This document shows, piece by piece, positions 1 through 6,519 of a DNA stretch of 39,838 nt; positions within the stretch are counted from its first letter, which is position 1, and the number at the start of each line of letters is the position of its first letter. A model generated the notes under the pieces. It had not been told where the DNA came from, ran no database searches, and saw only the letters and a program-made list of their open reading frames with translations. This stretch comes from Defluviibacillus sp043739385 (GTDB lineage Bacteria; Pseudomonadota; Gammaproteobacteria; Burkholderiales; Burkholderiaceae_C), in NCBI GenBank assembly GCA_043739385.1, contig JAYUED010000115.1, positions 1 through 39,838 on the forward strand. The letters run 5' to 3'. Position numbers and translations under genes: made by a program.

Positions 1-203
1 ACCTGCTTTTCCTCAACACCTGCAAGGCTGAGTTGCACGGGCTCTCGCAAGGGGCTTAGCACACGAACGAATGATGATCCTGCAGGTGGTGCAGCAGGAT
101 AGAGTTGCGCCAAAGCTGGTTTTTGTGCTGTAGCCGAGGTTGTAAGTATGGTGCAAACGGTTGCGAGCAAATATTTAAGCCAAGTAGAAATAGGGGCAAT
201 CAC
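1..203 (-). CDS. AlgF-like polysaccharide O-acetylation protein (partial, 5' end only)
   Basis: Only the first ~67 codons are present; the gene continues past the left edge. The frame opens at a GTG (203-201), 9 nt after the stop of the upstream NfrA-like gene, with AAGG about 7 nt before it. An N-terminal hydrophobic segment looks like a signal peptide, ending near a TSATAQ stretch. The mature start contains LYPAAPPAGSSFVRVL, which resembles the start of the AlgF-like protein at 33512 (LYDPQPPADSAYVRII) and the AlgF family generally. AlgF is a periplasmic protein needed for alginate O-acetylation with AlgI/AlgJ/AlgX. I infer that the left EPS operon ends with an acetylation module outside the window. 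The family call rests on a short segment. Confidence 0.66.
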   Translation of the reverse strand, partial: MIAPISTWLKYLLATVCTILTTSATAQKPALAQLYPAAPPAGSSFVRVLSPLREPVQLSLAGVEEKQ

Positions 204-212
204 AGAATGGCC

Positions 213-3005
213 TTAATAAGAGGTTTGTAAGGTCAGGAAAGTACCCTTGGCACGTTGTTCGTCGCCACTGATTCTGATACGGTATTGCAGTGATAAATCG
301 ACAAATGACCTGTGTGAGTTATAGGTGTCTTCCCTGTACCAGTATCGAAAATTGATGCCTGGCCCAACGCCTACAGCGCTTCTCGTCGTGTAAGCATTGT
401 TATAGTCACCGGCCAAAACTACGTGGGGGAAAGCCACCAAATCAGGACTGATGTTGTCTAATCGGTAGCTGCGACCTAAGCGTGCGTTGCCGGTAGCATA
501 GTTTTGCGGATGCTGAAAGTAACGCCCTGCCTCAGCGTAGTACTGCTGTGTCCACCAGTCCTGCGCATCGGTACGAAGCTCTCCGCCCTCACCCTTGAAG
601 TAAGCCACTTGTGCCAGCGTATCGCTGTTCATTTTTGAGCCTATCGGAAACAGCCGAGCCAAGGAAAGTACCAAATTGGATTCAGCCCAAGGTTTTAAGC
701 GGATACCCACAGAGCCCTGTAAGCTGGCAGCGCCCGTTAGCCCACCAGCACGGCTGTAGGGCGTATCAAAAGCCCGAGCATAAACTTCAAACAACTTGCT
801 GTTGCGAAAGCCAAAAGGGCGCCAATACAACTCAGCACCAAGCTGCACGCTGTCGGTACTGGCCGCACTGGAAGATTGCCCAAACCCTGGCGCACCAGAG
901 CCTCGAAAGCTCATCGTTGCATTCGCACCCCATTCACGTGAAAGTTGAGCAATATTGCGGCGCATGGCCAATAGTGACTGCATTTCTGTGCTGCTACGTA
1001 ACTCTAGTGGCTTGCTGAGCGTAACGTCGGCGGCACGCGTGAAATAGTCAATGGCTTGTTGGTCATGGTTAATACGCATCTCCGTGTAAGCCGCATCCTG
1101 TAAAACTCCAACAGAGAGTTGCTTAGCCTTATCGCTGCGCTCAAAAGCCTCCGAAGCTCTATCATCTGCGTTAATACTGACTGCGAGATAAGCCAAGTCC
1201 AAATCTGACGCTGAAGGGCTCTCACCGACTTTCAGTGCTTTATCCAATCGAGCGCGTGCTTCGGCTTTGCGATTGAGCTGTGCAAGCAAAGTCATTTCTT
1301 GTGAAAGCGGCAAAGTATCGATCTTCAAAGCTGCCGAAAAATCATTCTCCGCCAAGGATTTTTGGCCCAGCTTGTTACGAATATCGCCACGTTGGGCTAA
1401 CAATTGCGCACTAGGCTGACCTCGGGCAATGATTTCACTAGCGACGCCATCGGCTTCTTCGAGTTGTCCATTCAGCACTAAGGTATTGAGTAACAGCACA
1501 AGGTAGTCAGCGTTGTCGGGATCAAGTCGTACGGCTTGGCGTACATTGGCTAGTGCCAAGACATAGTTTTTGTTCGTAATCTCTTTGTAGGTAGCTGCGG
1601 CTAACGTATAGGCAGGGTCTGTACCAGCAGATGCGGGCGACAAATAGCAATTACGCCCGCCACGGGAGGCTTGACAATCAAGGTTCAAGGGGCGCAAAAC
1701 CTCAGCCACGATCACAGCACCGTCAGCTTTGGTGGCTGACTGCAACACGGCTGTGCGGTGGCGCCATGTAAGCATTGCGTCTGGTTTTCCGGACACCTTA
1801 CTTTCCAGTGGCTCCAGCAAGCTCAATACAGCCTGGGGATCCCCAGCTGCCAACGCAGCGTCTGCCATGATGATGCGGTAGTTCTGTTGCTCAATCGCTG
1901 TCAAATCAGCACGACGCAGCACGGCGTCAAAGTCTGCCACTGCCGCAGTACGTTGCCCAAGATATTGGCGAACGTAGCCTCGCATCATGAGAGGCAGCGC
2001 ATCGTCTTTATACATCGTTACAGCCGCACTAGCGGCCCTCTCTGCTTCTGCAAACCGCCCCGCTGTCATCAGTAGGTGAACTAGCAGCAAGCGGTTACCC
2101 ATTACATCAGGCGCATAAACAACGGTTTGTGTTGCGGCTAAGACAGCTGCATCCAAGTCTTTGTGCTCCATTGCGCGGTTGACGTTGTTTGCAGCTTCAT
2201 CAGCCAGTTGATTACGCACGTTTTCGCGAAAAACTAATAGGCCATCATCAAGACCAAATCGCGAGATCGCTTGCGCGATCACCCGGTCTGCATCGACAGT
2301 CCGCCCAGCAGCAAATAAGGCATTGGCCTGCGCTTCCCATAGTTTTTTATACCCAGGATATTTTTGCATTGCTTGCTCTGCTGTGATGACGGCCGCTTTG
2401 GAGTCACCGGCTTTGATCTGGTCGTACACCTTTTGCGCCAAAGCTGAAGCTGAAGATGAAGCTGAAGATGAAGATGAAGATGAATTCTCAGCCTCCAAAG
2501 CCTCAGCTGGCACGATCAATTTAGGAATTAGGCCCGGTGAAAGGCGAACTTTGTCATTTACCGCAGCGGCTATGCGCACCGATTTAGCCACATGACCTGC
2601 AATTTTTCGCTCACGCTGGACGTAGGGTGGCTTGCGACTGCTGCCCTCTGACTCATGCTCAGAAATAGACTCGTCAGTTACACGGGTGCGACTGACGGTT
2701 GGCGTGCCCTCAACCAACATAGTGAATGAGGAGGCAGCTCCTTCTTTATCCTTTGTCGCAACCACCAACCGGCGAATTTTCTCCACATCGGGACGCATGC
2801 GCATCACTTCGGTTGCCAGTGAGCGTGCTTCTGAAAAATCGCCACGTTGATAAGCGGCAAACGCTTTTTCAGCCAAAGTCAAAGACCAGCCTGACAACGG
2901 CAACTCTAGGGTCTGAGGTTGTGCGTAGGCGGTACCTATCATCACCAATGGCAGCACGAAGGTATGACACCACCGCAGCAAGGAAGGCTTCATTTTTACA
3001 GCCAT
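213..3005 (-). CDS. NfrA-like TPR outer-membrane protein (EPS exporter)
   Basis: About 930 aa. I chose the ATG at 3005 because AAGAGG lies 9 nt upstream; an in-frame ATG at 3023 would overlap the preceding gene by 14 nt. A signal peptide ends near GTAYAQ. A TPR-like pair near residues 40-80 precedes a charged linker and a Ser/Ala run (about 175-187). Helical TPR-type repeats follow to about residue 640. The last ~240 residues look like the C-terminal domain of phage N4 adsorption protein A (NfrA): aromatic, Gly-rich beta-strand pattern with 'LYWRPFGF' and ending in an aromatic residue, as outer-membrane barrels do. Its place directly after an NfrB-type synthase matches the nfrBA pairing. In E. 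coli, NfrA is an outer-membrane protein linked to an NfrB-made exopolysaccharide and is the N4 receptor. Export of the nascent polymer is inferred. Confidence 0.8.
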   Translation of the reverse strand: MAVKMKPSLLRWCHTFVLPLVMIGTAYAQPQTLELPLSGWSLTLAEKAFAAYQRGDFSEARSLATEVMRMRPDVEKIRRLVVATKDKEGAASSFTMLVEGTPTVSRTRVTDESISEHESEGSSRKPPYVQRERKIAGHVAKSVRIAAAVNDKVRLSPGLIPKLIVPAEALEAENSSSSSSSASSSASALAQKVYDQIKAGDSKAAVITAEQAMQKYPGYKKLWEAQANALFAAGRTVDADRVIAQAISRFGLDDGLLVFRENVRNQLADEAANNVNRAMEHKDLDAAVLAATQTVVYAPDVMGNRLLLVHLLMTAGRFAEAERAASAAVTMYKDDALPLMMRGYVRQYLGQRTAAVADFDAVLRRADLTAIEQQNYRIIMADAALAAGDPQAVLSLLEPLESKVSGKPDAMLTWRHRTAVLQSATKADGAVIVAEVLRPLNLDCQASRGGRNCYLSPASAGTDPAYTLAAATYKEITNKNYVLALANVRQAVRLDPDNADYLVLLLNTLVLNGQLEEADGVASEIIARGQPSAQLLAQRGDIRNKLGQKSLAENDFSAALKIDTLPLSQEMTLLAQLNRKAEARARLDKALKVGESPSASDLDLAYLAVSINADDRASEAFERSDKAKQLSVGVLQDAAYTEMRINHDQQAIDYFTRAADVTLSKPLELRSSTEMQSLLAMRRNIAQLSREWGANATMSFRGSGAPGFGQSSSAASTDSVQLGAELYWRPFGFRNSKLFEVYARAFDTPYSRAGGLTGAASLQGSVGIRLKPWAESNLVLSLARLFPIGSKMNSDTLAQVAYFKGEGGELRTDAQDWWTQQYYAEAGRYFQHPQNYATGNARLGRSYRLDNISPDLVAFPHVVLAGDYNNAYTTRSAVGVGPGINFRYWYREDTYNSHRSFVDLSLQYRIRISGDEQRAKGTFLTLQTSY
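2443..2483. repeat. 6-bp-period microsatellite in the NfrA-like gene
   Basis: On the plus strand the units are gaagct/gaagat; on the coding strand TCA alternates with TCT or GCT, encoding the Ser/Ala run between the N-terminal region and the main TPR array. The period is a multiple of three, so copy-number change would alter linker length without a frameshift. Confidence 0.8.
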
Positions 3006-3009
3006 GCGT

Positions 3010-6000
3010 TCATACCTCTTCATTAATCACTATTCGATGCGCTTTTTGACGAACAGTGGTTGTATGAACCGGACTGGGCGATGTAAGCAAGTTTGTTGTG
3101 GGTTTAGTTAACTGAGGGACAACAGTCTGCGACTGGACTGAATCCAACTGAACTACAGCCTCTGGTAGCAGCAAGGCTTGTACGTCAGCTGAAGGCATAA
3201 GAGCCGGTAACAAAGGTCGTACGGGCAATACGTTCAGTTCAGTAGGCTGAGGCCTGAAACCAATATCACGGATGGCATTACCATCTGCAGTAGTCGTAAC
3301 AATCAACGGTATCAAGTCGGCAAATACTGTGCCCTGCGTCGCCGGATCTAAAGCATGAAGATACGCAGTGATGCTAGAGCGATTCGTCACAAATTTTGCA
3401 TCTTGGAGCAATGGCTTAGCCTTATCAGTGACAACGGCTTGTAATGCACGCTCTACGCTGCTCTCTGGGCAACAGCCAAAGAAAATGAAGCACTGTTTGC
3501 CATCTGTAGTCGTTAAATCACCGGCACGGGTTACATCCAAGGCACCAAGGAGCTCCGTACACGACGAACCATCTGACGGCCTAGCAACAACCAACGCACA
3601 GGGGAGGTGAAGCGAGTCAAGCCGTTTTAACGTATTAGCGGTTTCAGCTACGAAACGCGCTGGCGATAAATAGCCTCGTTCGCTTGAGGTCATAAGACTG
3701 GAAAGTGCCTTCTCAAAGTTCATCTCAATTTCGCGGCTGAAAACCTGCCCCTGTAAAGACTCCAGCATCAAGGGAATACGGTTTGCAGGGACCTTCTGGT
3801 TAATGACCAGACTGACCCCTAGACGCAAAAGCAGTGTTTCACTCTGGAAGCGCAGAGAAGCATCCCGCTCCACAAGCACAATATCGGCCTGCTTACCAAG
3901 CAGTAAGCGAAGTGTGTGAACAGCTTCTGCAAGGTCTCTCAAAATGTCTTGGCGTTGGAAGCTCAGCAAAACTACTGGCGCTTTGACACCCACCGCTGCA
4001 TGGATGATGCCGATTACTGAATTGCATGCACGCCACAATCCTGGTATTCGATGGCTTAGCGCAAGAAGTGCGGGATCAATATAGAAATAGCGCTGCCCTG
4101 ACGACGAGTCCACTTTAGCCTCAACCACAGGTACAGCCTCAACCACAGGTACAGCCTCAACCACAGGTACAGCCTCAACCACAGGTACAGCTTCAACCAC
4201 AGGTACAGCCTCAACCACAGGTACAGCTTCAACCACAGGTACAGCTTCAACCACAGGTACAGCCTCAACCATAGGTACAGCCTCAACCATAGGTAGTTCA
4301 GTCAATCCAAGGTGTATTGCTTCCTTCACGTCTAACTTTGGCAGATACGCTTTGTAAGCGAAGGCATTGCTGGGCGATTCCTGTTGGCGTTGTTCCGCAA
4401 CGACTTTCTCAATTACCTCACGACTGATAACGCCCTCTTCCACCAAAAAGTCTCCAATACGTCCATGACGTTGTGGGCGATATTTCTCCATTGCTTTTTC
4501 GAAAGCTTGGCGCTGCACGAAACCACGCTCTATGAGTAAGTCCCCCAGTAGCGGTGTTTGAGGAGCTTTTTCACCACCTGCGCCGAACGCACCGTCTTCA
4601 CCACGCAGCAACCGTAAACCTGCCGCAATTTCGCTTTCGCGGGCAATACATTGAACGGGCTCGCGTCCTAGTACTGTGGTCAAATGCTGCAAAGACTCGG
4701 CATTCAATGGGCTGGCAACGCCCACCATCGGTTTACCTTGCGCGTTGTCACCTATACAAAGCGTACGCAATCGCATGCATAAATCGCTAGGTAAGCGTGC
4801 AGTATGCTGAGTCACAATGCCTTCGGTCATCTTGGCGCGCGGTAAATCGGACTGGAAGGCAATCACTTCAGCCAACGTTTCATCGTCTAGCCAGCCGTTG
4901 GACACCAGCACCCGCCCCAAAGGCAGTTGCACCCGAACTTGCTCCGCCAAAGCTTTTTGGAGCGTAGATTCGTCCACTGCTTGCCACAATTGCAGCAGGT
5001 CACCAATACGCAGCTTTTGGACAATCAAATTTTCAGCAGACGGGAAGTCATGCATAGTCTTGTCCCACACCATGGCGCTGCCCAAGAATAAATAGCTCAA
5101 ATACAGCTTCCAGGCCCTTGCAACAGCCATGAAGTTCACAAAATTACTGACAACCATGCGTGGCACTGACAATAAGCCGTGCCGCCAGCCATACAAAGCC
5201 GTCACAAAGTAAATACGGTGTCCTATACGGTTCAACAAAGCAAATCCGTTAAACAGCAACACATAAGGCCACCAACCGTCCATTGAGAACAAAGGTGGGT
5301 AGTAAACCGTCCACAGCCCAGCGAAAGCAGCTGTCTGAAAAATCACAAACTGAATCAACAAAAAGTACGCCATCATGCTGATGAGCGCAGTCAACACACC
5401 TTTTCGGTCACGCAGTAACAAATACTTTGCTACCAGTGGGCCAGTAAACTTGATCTGCTCCCAGCTTTGCAGGCCAATACCCAGCGTCCAGCGGGCTTTT
5501 TGACGGTATGCAGTACGGAATGTATCGGGGAAATACTCACGCACGCACAGTGGCATATCAGTAAGTTTGGCTATTGCTTGCACATTGCTTTTGAAAAACC
5601 AAGGCTCTTGCTTAACCAGAAATTGAACAGGGAAAATCGCAAAAATAGAACGCATCCCCATGTGGGCCAAGCGGTTGCCAATGTCGTAATCCTCCGTCAA
5701 GCTCATAGTGTTGAACGGCTGGTTTTGCGTTTCAGCGTTCAGCGCCAAAATGGCTTTCCGCGAAAAGCAGGTGCCTACGCCTGCGGAGGGCACAACACCT
5801 GAAACACTTTCACGCACAAGCATGTCTTTGCCGTGGGACTCTGCAAACTCATCCATGTAGGTGCCAGCGACCAATTCATACCATTTACGCTCCAGCGACA
5901 TCACTGGCAACTGGATCATGTCTTTGCGTGGCAACAAGTAGTTGTAGAACTTCAGCTCCAGCGGGTGCAGCACATCTTCGCTGTCGTGCAAGATCATGCC

Positions 6001-6492
6001 GGCGAACTCAATACCAGCCTGCTCCTCGTGCTTCAAAATCGCTTGTACAACCCAATTCAAACAATCAGCTTTGCACGTAGGACCTGGATTGGGCACCTCC
6101 ACTCGGCGCAATTGTTTGTAGCGGCGACGCATGCGCTCCACTTCGGCAATGGTCGCGGCATCGTTAACGTAGGTACCCACAAAAATCATATAATTTTTGT
6201 AGTCCATGACTGTCACCATATTTTCAATCATGGCGGCGATCACGTCGTACTCCATCCAAGCAGGAACCATCACAGCCAGTGGCTGCTCAACACGCTCCTG
6301 AAGCTGCAGTGCAGTCAACGGTCGGTACGGCTTTTTGCGATTCGCGAACCAACGGCCTACACGACGCGACCAATACCAAATATCAATCACCAAGTCGTCC
6401 AAGCCTGAAATGATGATGAGCACGGCCAATACCGCCGCTAGCACTTCTAAGTTGGCGTAGTAATCCGCAGCGAAATACTGCCAAGAGATCAT
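3010..6492 (-). CDS. NfrB-type GT2 polysaccharide synthase fused to MshEN-like repeats and a BcsE-like c-di-GMP module
   Basis: 1160 aa, against roughly 750 for E. coli NfrB. Residues 17-31 form a membrane segment. The GT2 catalytic domain spans about 70-345, with HDSED (169-173) as the nucleotide-sugar/metal site, TEDYD (266-270), and QKARW (331-335) as the QxxRW motif. Membrane helices lie around 366-472. Residues 494-548 and 648-703 carry four copies of a motif of the type RLGxxLxxxGxxxxxxLxxxxxxQ (e.g. RIGDFLVEEGVI), as in MshEN/GspE_N c-di-GMP-binding domains. A (VPVVEA)10 linker (733-792) follows. Residues 801-1045 are clearly homologous to the BcsE-like protein at 25155, including RAGD at 989-992. 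An acidic, Pro/Thr-rich tail ends the protein. Role: inner-membrane synthesis of a polysaccharide, probably gated by c-di-GMP; the sugar is unknown. It starts 27 nt after the BcsB-like gene. Confidence 0.87.
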   Translation of the reverse strand: MISWQYFAADYYANLEVLAAVLAVLIIISGLDDLVIDIWYWSRRVGRWFANRKKPYRPLTALQLQERVEQPLAVMVPAWMEYDVIAAMIENMVTVMDYKNYMIFVGTYVNDAATIAEVERMRRRYKQLRRVEVPNPGPTCKADCLNWVVQAILKHEEQAGIEFAGMILHDSEDVLHPLELKFYNYLLPRKDMIQLPVMSLERKWYELVAGTYMDEFAESHGKDMLVRESVSGVVPSAGVGTCFSRKAILALNAETQNQPFNTMSLTEDYDIGNRLAHMGMRSIFAIFPVQFLVKQEPWFFKSNVQAIAKLTDMPLCVREYFPDTFRTAYRQKARWTLGIGLQSWEQIKFTGPLVAKYLLLRDRKGVLTALISMMAYFLLIQFVIFQTAAFAGLWTVYYPPLFSMDGWWPYVLLFNGFALLNRIGHRIYFVTALYGWRHGLLSVPRMVVSNFVNFMAVARAWKLYLSYLFLGSAMVWDKTMHDFPSAENLIVQKLRIGDLLQLWQAVDESTLQKALAEQVRVQLPLGRVLVSNGWLDDETLAEVIAFQSDLPRAKMTEGIVTQHTARLPSDLCMRLRTLCIGDNAQGKPMVGVASPLNAESLQHLTTVLGREPVQCIARESEIAAGLRLLRGEDGAFGAGGEKAPQTPLLGDLLIERGFVQRQAFEKAMEKYRPQRHGRIGDFLVEEGVISREVIEKVVAEQRQQESPSNAFAYKAYLPKLDVKEAIHLGLTELPMVEAVPMVEAVPVVEAVPVVEAVPVVEAVPVVEAVPVVEAVPVVEAVPVVEAVPVVEAKVDSSSGQRYFYIDPALLALSHRIPGLWRACNSVIGIIHAAVGVKAPVVLLSFQRQDILRDLAEAVHTLRLLLGKQADIVLVERDASLRFQSETLLLRLGVSLVINQKVPANRIPLMLESLQGQVFSREIEMNFEKALSSLMTSSERGYLSPARFVAETANTLKRLDSLHLPCALVVARPSDGSSCTELLGALDVTRAGDLTTTDGKQCFIFFGCCPESSVERALQAVVTDKAKPLLQDAKFVTNRSSITAYLHALDPATQGTVFADLIPLIVTTTADGNAIRDIGFRPQPTELNVLPVRPLLPALMPSADVQALLLPEAVVQLDSVQSQTVVPQLTKPTTNLLTSPSPVHTTTVRQKAHRIVINEEV
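4118..4297. repeat. 10 tandem copies of an 18-bp unit encoding VPVVEA
   Basis: Ten head-to-tail units with consensus gcctcaaccacaggtaca on the plus strand. Variation is limited to gcc/gct, aca/ata and the final, divergent copy. On the coding (minus) strand this reads as ten hexapeptides: LPMVEA, VPMVEA and eight VPVVEA. It forms a regular Pro-containing spacer between the MshEN-like repeats and the BcsE-like module of the synthase. There are no unique spacers between units, so it is not a CRISPR. Confidence 0.97.
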
Positions 6493-6519
6493 AGAAATTG
6501 CCTGTTCATGGGGCTGCGC

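Noticed and set aside
4056..4297. 18-bp repeats as a CRISPR array, or the LYLWLR-repeat reading frame as a gene
   Set aside because: Units are contiguous with no spacers and translate cleanly to VPVVEA within the synthase. The other frame is a shadow of the repeat.
5833..6408. 191-codon plus-strand frame opposite the synthase
   Set aside because: It is antisense to the GT2 catalytic motifs, is His-rich with no recognisable domain, and has no neighbouring signals.
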